From DATKYK01 sp034430255 (GTDB taxonomy: Bacteria > Chloroflexota > Dehalococcoidia > E44-bin15): a stretch of DNA of 5,818 nucleotides. The position numbers were made by a program, and so were the translations under genes. Shown one piece after another: positions 1 through 5,716 of this stretch. The DNA is taken from the NCBI GenBank assembly GCA_034430255.1, contig DAOUEU010000043.1, positions 1 through 5,818 of the forward strand, written 5' to 3'. How positions within the stretch are numbered: position 1 is the first letter of the stretch; the number at the start of each line of letters is the position of its first letter. The notes beneath the pieces are model-generated. The model was not told where the DNA came from. It saw only the letters and a list, made by a program, of their open reading frames with translations, and searched no databases.

Positions 1-1
1 A

Positions 2-2566
2 GATGCATTGGATGGAATTAAACCATATGAAAATGAACACAGGATTGTGCGTAATGGAGAGATCCGAATACACCATACTAAGGGAACAGTAACTCGGGAT
101 GAACAGGGAAAACCAATAAGACTTTTCGGAGTTGTACGAGACATCACTGAGCGCAAGTGGGCGGAGGAGGAGCTGCGGGAGAGCGGAGAACGATACAGAA
201 CCGTTTTTAACACAGCCCCTGCATCTATAATCCTGATAGATAGTGAAGGGCAAATGGTAGATGTCAGTCCTTATCATATAAATAACATAGGCAGAGGTAA
301 AATAACCAAGGAAGACCTTGTGGGTAAAAATATTTTAACACACCCGACTATTGTTAATGCTGGCCTCTCTGAGACGTACAGAAGAGTGCTTGAAGGAGAG
401 CCCTTTGATATAAAGGACGTTTATTTCCCCACCTTAATGGCGGGAGGTGATGGCTATTTCAATGTGAAAGGAATGCCCCTTTTTCAGGACGAAGAGGTGA
501 TTGGCGCTGTAATAACGCATGAAGACATCACCGAGCGCAAGAGAGCGGAGGAGGCTCTATCGAGGTCAGAAGAGGAAAAAATTCTCATACTAAGTAGTCT
601 AACAGAATTGGTAGCCTATGAAGATAAGCAACTCAGAGTAATATGGGCAAATAGAGCTGCAGCCGAATCGGTGGGTTTGTCAGTTGAGCAATTGGTGGGA
701 CGTCATTGCTTTGAAGTATGGAGCCAACGGACCGAACCGTGCATAGGTTGTCCAGTAACTAAGGCTATTAAAACTGGTCGGATACAGGAAGCGGAAATGA
801 CTACATCCAATGGTAGAGTATGGGACATACGAGGTTATCCCGTTAAAGATGAAAATGGCGACGTCATAGGTGTAGTCGAGGTCACAATTGAGATCACCGA
901 GCGCAAGCGGGCGGAGGAGGAGCGCGAGAGCGTTGCCCGGCGGGTGGAGGCCCTACGTGATGTTGCCCAGGCGGTGAACCGTTCCCTCGAACTGGACGAG
1001 CTCTTAAATGAATCCCTGGCAACTGTGCTCGATGTCATGCAGACCGATATCGGCGGCATCTACCTTTTTGATATGCAATCTGGCGAATTTACCCTGAAGG
1101 CCCACATCGGGGTTTCAGATGATGCTGTTGCCGGCATTGGACTTATTAAGCTGAAGGGGAAGGAAGTCAAGCGGGTCCTGGAGTGGCAGGAGCCTGCCTT
1201 GACACCGTTCAGCTTGTCCACCGGGGCCAGTGCTGCCCGGATAGCAGCAGCAATAAAAAAGGGAGGGATGCGAGCGCATATCACTGTGCCCATCCGGTCC
1301 GGGGGCACGATGATAGGGGCTTTGTTGCTTGCCAACCACGGTGAGCGCCAGTTCAGAGTTGATGAGGTAGAGCTGCTCACGGACATAGGAAACGAGCTGG
1401 CGGTGGGCATAGAGAATGCTATGCTGCTCCGGAGAACGAAAGAGCTATCGCTAACCGATGAGCTGACCGGGCTCTATAACCGCCGCCACTTCTACCATAT
1501 GCTTGAGCCTGAGATGTACCGCACGCTGCGTAAAGGCCGCTCCTTCTGCCTGGTAATGCTCGACCTTGACGGGTTCAAGGAGTACAATGACAGGATGGGC
1601 CACGCCAGCGGCGATAGCGTGCTACAATCCTTCTCCCAGACCATCGAGTCATCATTGCGTAAGAGCGATACTGCTTTCCGCTACGGCGGCGATGAGTTCA
1701 TTATCATCCTGCCGGAGACGGATGCCAAAAGGGCCAGGAAGATCATGGACCGTATCAGAGCGAGATGGCTTAGACTGGTTGAAGCGCAGTATGCCCCACT
1801 GGAGACTCCACTCGGGTTCAGCACCGGCATCGCCCAGTTCCCCGAGAATGCTGATACGGCAGATGGCCTGGTATTCCTGGCCGATTCAGCCCTCTACTAC
1901 GCCAAGAAGGAAGGAGGAGGCAAAAATATACTGGTGTCTTCATTGAGCGCGATCCCGCCGGAGATCCTGGGAACGGCAACGCTGGACCAGGTCTACGCCC
2001 TGGCGGCCACGGTTGATGCCAGAGACCCCTATACATACGGCCACTCAGGGAGGGTCGCCGGTATAGCACAGAAGATAGGCAAAGCCACAGGGCTGTCGGA
2101 GAAGGAACTGGCAAACCTCTACGCTGCCTCTCTCCTCCACGATGTGGGCAAGGTGGGTGTCCCCGACGCAATCCTGACCAAGCCCGGGGCACTGACAGCG
2201 GAGGAATGGGTAACCATTAGGAAGCACTCCGCTGAAGGAGCGAGGATAGTCGGCTACGTCAGGGGACTGGGGGCGCTGGTGCCGGTTATCCTGCACCACC
2301 ACGAGTGGTACGACGGGACGGGATACCCGGACGGACTTAAGGGCGAGGAGATACCCTTAGCTGCCAGGATTATAAGCGTGGCCGATGCCTATGACACCAT
2401 GACCACGGCGCGTCCTTATCGAGAAGTCGTATCTCATCAGGAGGCCGTTGAGGAGCTCAGACGGTGCTCGGGCACCCAGTTCGACCCCGAGCTGGTGGAG
2501 GCGTTTTGCCGTGCCATGAATGGGGATAGTGGCCAGGGCAAAAAACGGAAGCCAGCTCCAGAGTAG
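2..2566 (+). CDS. PAS/GAF sensor protein with GGDEF and HD-GYP domains (5'-truncated)
   Basis: Cyclic di-GMP signalling enzyme; the GGDEF domain should make c-di-GMP and the HD-GYP domain hydrolyse it. The frame is open to the left edge, so the N-terminus is missing. Residues are counted from the TTG at 8, which is probably not the true start. Order: end of a PAS (1-50), PAS (about 58-178), PAS (about 187-300), GAF (about 312-475), GGDEF (about 480-645), HD-GYP (about 660-835). PAS modules end in D/E-ITERK linkers. GGDEF is intact at 560-564, with an RKSD product-inhibition site (551-554) five residues upstream. HD-GYP keeps H679, H711-D712, H740, H764-H765-E766, D769-G-T-G-Y-P774 and D793. 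RDPYTYGH lacks the Glu four residues before the first His that marks trinuclear-metal members, so a binuclear site is inferred. No transmembrane segment is visible in the part present, so this part is probably cytoplasmic. The third PAS has C234 and P-C245-x-x-C248-P. The gene stands alone at its 3' end and has no clear terminator. Confidence 0.95.
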   Translation, partial: DALDGIKPYENEHRIVRNGEIRIHHTKGTVTRDEQGKPIRLFGVVRDITERKWAEEELRESGERYRTVFNTAPASIILIDSEGQMVDVSPYHINNIGRGKITKEDLVGKNILTHPTIVNAGLSETYRRVLEGEPFDIKDVYFPTLMAGGDGYFNVKGMPLFQDEEVIGAVITHEDITERKRAEEALSRSEEEKILILSSLTELVAYEDKQLRVIWANRAAAESVGLSVEQLVGRHCFEVWSQRTEPCIGCPVTKAIKTGRIQEAEMTTSNGRVWDIRGYPVKDENGDVIGVVEVTIEITERKRAEEERESVARRVEALRDVAQAVNRSLELDELLNESLATVLDVMQTDIGGIYLFDMQSGEFTLKAHIGVSDDAVAGIGLIKLKGKEVKRVLEWQEPALTPFSLSTGASAARIAAAIKKGGMRAHITVPIRSGGTMIGALLLANHGERQFRVDEVELLTDIGNELAVGIENAMLLRRTKELSLTDELTGLYNRRHFYHMLEPEMYRTLRKGRSFCLVMLDLDGFKEYNDRMGHASGDSVLQSFSQTIESSLRKSDTAFRYGGDEFIIILPETDAKRARKIMDRIRARWLRLVEAQYAPLETPLGFSTGIAQFPENADTADGLVFLADSALYYAKKEGGGKNILVSSLSAIPPEILGTATLDQVYALAATVDARDPYTYGHSGRVAGIAQKIGKATGLSEKELANLYAASLLHDVGKVGVPDAILTKPGALTAEEWVTIRKHSAEGARIVGYVRGLGALVPVILHHHEWYDGTGYPDGLKGEEIPLAARIISVADAYDTMTTARPYREVVSHQEAVEELRRCSGTQFDPELVEAFCRAMNGDSGQGKKRKPAPE
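140..920 (+). repeat. Three near-identical 31-bp linker repeats inside the sensor gene
   Basis: Copies lie at 140-170, 524-554 and 890-920, all in the same reading frame. Each encodes the end of one PAS module and the start of the following helix ((D/E)ITERK-(W/R)-AEE). Any two copies match at 28 of 31 bases, and all share GAGCGCAAG and GCGGAGGAGG. The linkers are GC-rich, while the PAS-coding DNA between them is AT-rich. ITERK linkers are usual at PAC ends, so the protein similarity is expected. The base-level identity within AT-rich surroundings is the notable part. Confidence 0.85.
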
Positions 2567-2677
2567 TCTCGCCCACCCCTGGACGAACACACCCTTCAGA
2601 ATCCCCATTGTCGTTCCTACCCCTGTCGCCGTTGCCACGAAAATAGAGCTTGGATATATCGGGACAAGCTTAACACT

Positions 2678-2708
2678 CCTGTCATTCCCGCGCAGGCGGG
2701 AATCCAGG
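2678..2708. repeat. dRS3-like palindromic repeat / hairpin
   Basis: ATTCCCGC (2684-2691) and GCGGGAAT (2696-2703) form a perfect 8-bp stem around a GCAG loop. An outer CCTG/CAGG stem (2678-2681 with 2705-2708) is separated by a small internal loop. The core has the ATTCCC-N8-GGGAAT form of the neisserial dRS3 element, and similar words are dispersed in many bacterial genomes. It lies 112 bases after the sensor stop codon. No T-run follows, so it is more likely a dispersed repeat than a terminator, although it could protect a transcript 3' end. Confidence 0.8.
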
Positions 2709-2737
2709 CCCATCGGTCTCCGGTTTCCTGCTTCCAT
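2691..2737 (+). repeat. Dispersed repeat R1, copy A
   Basis: This 47-base stretch overlaps the right half of the dRS3-like hairpin and runs through CCATCGGTCTCC to CCTGCTTCCAT. It matches 5545-5591 at 42 of 47 bases without gaps and in the same orientation. It encodes nothing recognisable. Two copies in under 6 kb suggest a multicopy genomic repeat. Confidence 0.85.
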
Positions 2738-2842
2738 AGTACTGATAGGCAAGGCCGGTGCAAACATGCGACATTTTCATCATCGGTGGTGCCGACAGAA
2801 AGCGGCATGTTAGGTTGCCAGCCGTATGCGAAGCAAACGAAA

Positions 2843-2951
2843 TTTTCCCACCCACCCGCCCTGGGATGTTGTATTTGGGGGACACCCCCAAACCCCCGCC
2901 AGAGGGGACTCCCCTCTGGACTCCCCTTTATAGCTGTTTCGGACGGAACAC
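2843..2951 (+). repeat. Dispersed repeat R2, copy A, with 10-bp-arm palindrome
   Basis: A C-rich block beginning CACCCACCCGCCCTGG and ending TTTCGGACGGAACAC. Its core (2885-2951) matches 5409-5475 at 63 of 67 bases. The left part also matches, but less well and with a one-base length difference. Inside it, CCAGAGGGGA and TCCCCTCTGG (2899-2919) are perfect inverted arms around a single C. No transposase is linked to it, so it is best described as a miniature, MITE-like or REP-like element of unknown origin. Confidence 0.85.
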
Positions 2952-2987
2952 CACTAGGATTGACAATTCCCCCGATAAATCGTGGTC

Positions 2988-3082
2988 CTCGCAATGACAG
3001 TGAAGCACACCCCATATTGTCATTGCGAGCGAAGCGTGGCAATCCCAACGTTTCATGATGGAACATCACTGGGATTGCCACG
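2988..3082. repeat. Composite inverted-repeat element R3 (two adjacent hairpins)
   Basis: Two perfect inverted repeats stand side by side. CTCGCAATGACA (2988-2999) pairs with TGTCATTGCGAG (3018-3029) across 18 bases. CGTGGCAATCCCA (3035-3047) pairs with TGGGATTGCCACG (3070-3082) across 22 bases. The joining word TGTCATTGCGAGCGAAGC belongs to a type of intergenic repeat seen widely in bacteria. The structure could fold in RNA or as a cruciform. No coding function is seen. Confidence 0.85.
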
Positions 3083-3133
3083 TCCACCCACCCCGATCTA
3101 GGTTGAAGCGTCGGCCGACCTGTCAGCCTCGGG

Positions 3134-3159
3134 GGACTCCCCTTCATAGGTGGATTCGG
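3134..3159 (+). repeat. Degraded partial copy of repeat R2
   Basis: GGACTCCCCTT, then C in place of T, then ATAG and a diverged stretch ending in TTCGG, resembles the right end of R2 copy A (2918-2942) with a few substitutions and one inserted base. The palindrome half of R2 is missing. The copy ends two bases before the -35 box of the hydrolase promoter. The match is short, so chance or convergence remains possible. Confidence 0.5.
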
Positions 3160-3161
3160 TG

Positions 3162-3190
3162 TTGACCCAATTTTGGGAGCAGGGTATAAT
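3162..3190 (+). promoter_or_regulatory. Sigma70-type promoter for the ADP-ribosylglycohydrolase gene
   Basis: TTGACC (-35, 3162-3167) and a perfect TATAAT (-10, 3185-3190) are separated by the ideal 17 bases. Transcription would start near 3197, giving a leader of about 20 bases before the TTG start at 3217. That leaves little room for a riboswitch or attenuator. The close fit predicts steady housekeeping-type expression. No operator-like inverted repeat overlaps the boxes, although a repeat remnant abuts the -35 box. Confidence 0.8.
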
Positions 3191-3204
3191 TGCGCCGCCT
3201 GTTT

Positions 3205-3213
3205 GGGGGGGAG
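3205..3213 (+). promoter_or_regulatory. G-rich ribosome binding site supporting the TTG start
   Basis: Seven Gs followed by AG end three bases before the TTG at 3217. This is a purine-rich, Shine-Dalgarno-like tract, although not a perfect AGGAGG and rather close to the start. An in-frame TAG stop at 3214-3216 rules out any upstream start. Later in-frame GTG or CTG codons would remove the conserved N-terminal ERFRG motif. Confidence 0.6.
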
Positions 3214-3216
3214 TAG

Positions 3217-4134
3217 TTGAATAGTTTTACCCTGGAGCGCTTTCGAGGTTGTCTGGTGGGGGTTGCCGTGGGGGACGCACTGGGAGCCCCGGTGGAGGGG
3301 ATGGGGCGGGAGGAGATAGCGCGGCGATACGGTAGGGTGCAGGATCTTTTTGGCGGGGGCTGGCTGGGGCTGGGACCGGGGGAGTGGACCGACGATACCG
3401 CAATGATGCTCTGCATCGCCCGCAGCATTGTGGAAAAGGGGCGCTTCGATCCCGAGGATGTCGCTAAAAAGTTTCTGGGCTGGTTCAGAGCCGGGGCTTT
3501 GGGGATAGGGCGCACCACCTGGGTAGCCCTTGATGCGCTGGGGGGAGGCGCCTCCTGGCGGGAAGCAGGGAGGATTGCCCATGAGAGGCTGGGGGGGCTA
3601 TCCGCGGGTAATGGTAGCATCATGCGGTGTGCGCCCATTGCCCTCCTGAATGCCAATAATGCGGAGCGGTTGATAGGGGATAGCATCGATAGCTCCCTGA
3701 TCACCCATTGGGACCCCAGGGCTTGCTGGGGTGCGGCAGCGCTGAACCTGGCCATCGCCCAGCTACTCTGTGGGGGGAGGGAGGCACTTCTGGAGCGGCT
3801 TTTAGGCAGGGTCGAGCAGCCCGAGGTGAGGGAGTCGGTAGCCTGGGCTGGGGGGATGAGAATGGAGGACCTGGTGCCCTCGGGCTTCGTTCTGGACACC
3901 CTTCAGGCTGCAATATGGTGCTTCATGAATACCGACTCATTTGAGGATGCTGTTGTATCTGCGGTGAACCTGGGTGGCGATACCGATACCATCGGGGCGG
4001 TATGTGGCGCCCTCGCTGGAGCCTGGTACGGTCTGGATCAGATACCATCGAGGTGGCAGGAGCCGCTTGACGGAAGGCTGGAGATAATCGAGCTTGCCAC
4101 CGAGATTTATAGGCTGGCGCAGTCTAGGTCTTGA
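3217..4134 (+). CDS. ADP-ribosylglycohydrolase family protein (DraG/ARH-like)
   Basis: Predicted soluble cytoplasmic enzyme that removes ADP-ribose from a protein side chain or small-molecule conjugate, using a two-metal (Mg or Mn) site. At 305 residues it is the usual length of the family. Family marks are ERFRGCLVGVAVGDALGAP near the N-terminus, metal-binding W57-T-D-D-T61, N132-G-S-I-M-R137, T163-H-W-D-P167 (usually THxDP) and G253-G-D-T-D-T258. The acidic residues D59, D60, D255 and D257 are all kept, so it should be active. The substrate cannot be told from sequence. DraG acts on ADP-ribosyl-arginine of nitrogenase reductase, but no nitrogenase or DraT partner is in the window, and other family members act on O-acetyl-ADP-ribose or serine adducts. 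The TTG start follows an in-frame stop and a G-rich binding site. It has its own near-consensus promoter. Its 3' end overlaps the convergent protease gene by 11 bases. Confidence 0.95.
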   Translation: MNSFTLERFRGCLVGVAVGDALGAPVEGMGREEIARRYGRVQDLFGGGWLGLGPGEWTDDTAMMLCIARSIVEKGRFDPEDVAKKFLGWFRAGALGIGRTTWVALDALGGGASWREAGRIAHERLGGLSAGNGSIMRCAPIALLNANNAERLIGDSIDSSLITHWDPRACWGAAALNLAIAQLLCGGREALLERLLGRVEQPEVRESVAWAGGMRMEDLVPSGFVLDTLQAAIWCFMNTDSFEDAVVSAVNLGGDTDTIGAVCGALAGAWYGLDQIPSRWQEPLDGRLEIIELATEIYRLAQSRS

Positions 4135-5242
4135 GCTCATGGAGTCTCTGGGAAAAGCGTACCAGGTTATCGCGCAGAATAATCCCCATAATCCTGCTCT
4201 CCCTGACTACAGCTACCAGCTCAAGGTTCTCCTCATCCATTCTCTCCAGGAGACCGAGGGCATCATCCGAGGGCTGGACTATCTGCATTTTTTCCACCGG
4301 TGTCATCGCCTGTCCGGTGGTGGTGAGCTCCCAGTAATCCCGGGGCACCTCCTTCACCTGTTGCACGGTAAGCAGCCCGGCCAACCTATCTCCATCGACA
4401 ACTAGGTAGCACTGGCTTGAGGAGGTGAGAAGCGGCCCATTTACCAGTTCCCGGATGGTGATGTGGCGAGGAACACGGGGGAAATCCTTGGTCATCACCT
4501 CTTGAGCGGTGAACCCCTTTAGCGAGTCGCGTAGCGTGGCCTGGCGGTAGGTCATGCGGGTGGTGCTGTTGAGGAAAAAGCCGAGGAATATGAACCAAAG
4601 GCCATCGAGCCGGCCCAGCAGGAGAAGAAGTAGAATGCCACCGAGGATGAATATATATGAAACCCCATACCCTGCCATGGTGGCAATACGTGACGCCCGC
4701 AGATAGTTTCCGGTGACAAGCCAGATGATGGAGCGTAGTACCCTTCCACCATCGAGGGGGAAGCCCGGTATCATGTTGAACACGGCCAGGATCCCGTTGA
4801 TCATGTAAAGCCACCCCGTTAAGGCGGTCAGGTGTTCGCTGAATCCGCTGCAGAGCCAGGAAATTCCGTAGAATATACCGGCGAGAGCAAGGCTACATAG
4901 TGGCCCGGCGATAGCCATTTTGAGCTCAGCGGTAGGGCGGGATGCCTCTTTCCCGATGTGGGCAATACCACCGAAGAAGAAAAGGGTGATGCTCTTTACC
5001 GGGATTCCCATTCTCCTGCCCACCAGGCTGTGAGCCAGCTCATGGGCCAGAACCGATGCGAAGAAGAGCAGGCTTGTGGCGATGCCCACCACCCAGTAGG
5101 AGACAGCAGACCAGTCAGGATAGCCAATGGGGAAGACGGATAGTGAGAGGAGAAGAGTGATAAAGATAAATATGAGAAACCAGCTATAGTCCAGCCGGAA
5201 GGGGATTCCAAATATCCTGCCCAGTTGAATTGACTTACCCAT
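4124..5242 (-). CDS. Site-2 protease family intramembrane zinc metalloprotease (M50B) with two CBS domains
   Basis: Predicted polytopic inner-membrane protease that cuts substrates within or near the bilayer, of the SpoIVFB/MJ0392 type. It has 372 residues. Hydrophobic segments lie at about 18-40, 46-66, 81-95, 105-131, 142-163 and 188-226. The zinc site is H67-E-L-A-H71 at the end of the second segment. The third ligand is D164 in N156-M-I-P-G-F-P-L-D-G-G. FFFGGIAHI (88-96) is also typical. No PDZ domain is present. Instead, two CBS domains follow (about 245-300, beginning AQEVMTKDFPRVP, and 312-366, beginning AMTPVEKM). CBS pairs commonly bind adenine nucleotides and may gate activity. The ATG at 5240-5242 is preceded by only a weak purine tract (GAGTGAGAA), but it fits the family N-terminus MGKSIQLGRIFGIPFRLDYSW. 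A promoter candidate lies about 30 bases upstream. The natural substrate is unknown, with no linked anti-sigma factor or sporulation gene. The gene converges on the hydrolase. Confidence 0.95.
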   Translation of the reverse strand: MGKSIQLGRIFGIPFRLDYSWFLIFIFITLLLSLSVFPIGYPDWSAVSYWVVGIATSLLFFASVLAHELAHSLVGRRMGIPVKSITLFFFGGIAHIGKEASRPTAELKMAIAGPLCSLALAGIFYGISWLCSGFSEHLTALTGWLYMINGILAVFNMIPGFPLDGGRVLRSIIWLVTGNYLRASRIATMAGYGVSYIFILGGILLLLLLGRLDGLWFIFLGFFLNSTTRMTYRQATLRDSLKGFTAQEVMTKDFPRVPRHITIRELVNGPLLTSSSQCYLVVDGDRLAGLLTVQQVKEVPRDYWELTTTGQAMTPVEKMQIVQPSDDALGLLERMDEENLELVAVVRESRIMGIILRDNLVRFSQRLHELKT

Positions 5243-5271
5243 TTCTCACTCTAACCAGGGGGTTTCAGTTC

Positions 5272-5300
5272 ACACTACATCAACGGTAAATCGGTGTCAA
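5272..5300 (-). promoter_or_regulatory. Possible sigma70-type promoter for the site-2 protease
   Basis: On the minus strand, a perfect TTGACA (5295-5300) is followed after 17 bases by TAGTGT (5272-5277). Only the first, second and last bases of TAGTGT match TATAAT. The location, about 30 bases upstream of the ATG, is right for a promoter. The poor -10 box suggests weak or activator-dependent use, or that the true promoter lies elsewhere. Confidence 0.4.
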
Positions 5301-5365
5301 TTTTGTGTAATCGTCCGGTACATTCGTCAGATTCTAGAAAAGAAGATAATGAGGAGAAACTTATC

Positions 5366-5475
5366 TTTTCGCACCCACCCGCCCTGGCAGGTAGAATTTT
5401 GGCGGAAACCCCCAAACCCCCTCCAGAGGGGACTCCCCTCTGGACTCCCCTGTATAGCTATTTCGGATGGAACAC
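5366..5475 (+). repeat. Dispersed repeat R2, copy B
   Basis: Direct copy of 2843-2951. It shares CACCCACCCGCCCTGG at the left, the CCCCCAAACCCCC run, the perfect palindrome (5423-5443) and the right end TTTCGGATGGAACAC. The core 5409-5475 matches copy A at 63 of 67 bases. The outer 20 or so bases between the two conserved blocks are diverged and differ by one base in length. It lies about 125 bases upstream of the protease start codon and beyond its promoter candidate. Confidence 0.85.
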
Positions 5476-5544
5476 ACAGTTTGGCATGTATAACTCTGCC
5501 GAACCCTTTGTCACTTCGAATTAATTTCCCATATCACTAAGCGC

Positions 5545-5591
5545 CGCAGGCTGTAGTCCAGGCCCATCGGTCTCCAGGTTCCTGCTTCCAT
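5545..5591 (+). repeat. Dispersed repeat R1, copy B
   Basis: Matches 2691-2737 at 42 of 47 bases in the same orientation. The mismatches fall in the former dRS3 stem (three) and around the GGT following TCTCC (two). Here the left half of the hairpin is not present, so this copy no longer folds as copy A does. In this block R1 follows R2, whereas in the left block R1 precedes R2. Confidence 0.85.
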
Positions 5592-5628
5592 GACATAATT
5601 GTCATGCTGAGCTTGTTTCCGCATCTCC
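5589..5628. repeat. Palindrome plus TGTCATGCTGAGC-type dispersed repeat
   Basis: CATGACA (5589-5595) and TGTCATG (5600-5606) form a perfect 7-bp inverted repeat around TAAT, exactly at the end of R1 copy B. The right arm starts TGTCATGCTGAGCTTGTTTC (from 5600). This resembles the dispersed TGTCATGCTGAACTTGTTTC repeats known from many bacterial genomes. It suggests that one repeat has inserted next to, or recombined with, another. Confidence 0.65.
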
Positions 5629-5716
5629 TAATGACGATAGTGTTTGTGTCGAATGTGGCTTGCAATGATACAAGGCCCCTTCCCCACCTACCATGAGACG
5701 TGCTTGTCCTTGGGTA

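Larger units (their letters stand above)
2567..3161. other. Repeat-rich intergenic region without a credible gene
   Basis: About 600 bases between the sensor stop codon and the hydrolase promoter. The first 110 bases show no recognisable element. From about 2678 onward most of the region is a string of palindromic or dispersed repeats. Open frames crossing it on both strands have low-complexity, Pro/Gly/Ser/Arg-rich translations. One contains the FPRRRESR string that comes from translating the ATTCCCGCGCAGGCGGGAAT repeat, so I treat them as spurious. No tRNA or clear intrinsic terminator with a U-tract was seen. Confidence 0.75.

Noticed and set aside
2567..2660. Minus-strand stretch reading FVATATGVGTTMGILKGVFVQ, which looks somewhat like membrane protein
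   Set aside because: Too short to assign as a gene remnant, without recognised motif and with repeat DNA on one side. Kept only as a curiosity for a database search.
2520..2813. Plus-strand open frame of 97 codons containing SFPRRRESR
   Set aside because: That string is the known translation product of the ATTCCCGCGCAGGCGGGAAT repeat, and the frame starts inside the sensor gene without its own binding site.
2899..2919. R2 palindrome as an intrinsic terminator of the sensor gene
   Set aside because: No T-run follows the stem on either strand, the loop is a single base, and it lies over 330 bases past the stop codon.
2960..2988. TTGACA at 2960-2965 as a second promoter
   Set aside because: No acceptable -10 box at 16-18 bases spacing (TGGTCC at 17) and no gene start follows closely.
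3110..3119. GTCGGCCGAC perfect 10-bp palindrome upstream of the hydrolase promoter as an operator
   Set aside because: It is about 40 bases upstream of the -35 box, is a single copy and GC-rich, and 10-bp palindromes occur by chance. No regulator gene is nearby.
2843..3159. CRISPR-like array from the repeated C-rich and palindromic words
   Set aside because: Copies are few, unequal in length and spacing, of different families, and no cas gene is present.
2617..3582. Long minus-strand open frame of 321 codons across the intergenic region into the hydrolase gene
   Set aside because: It runs antisense to a well-supported enzyme gene for over 360 bases and otherwise translates repeat DNA into Pro/Gly/Ser-rich sequence. 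No domain or convincing start was seen.
3144..3899. Minus-strand open frame of 251 codons opposite the hydrolase
   Set aside because: Shadow of the high-GC hydrolase gene. Composition is Ser/Pro/Arg-rich and there is no family motif.
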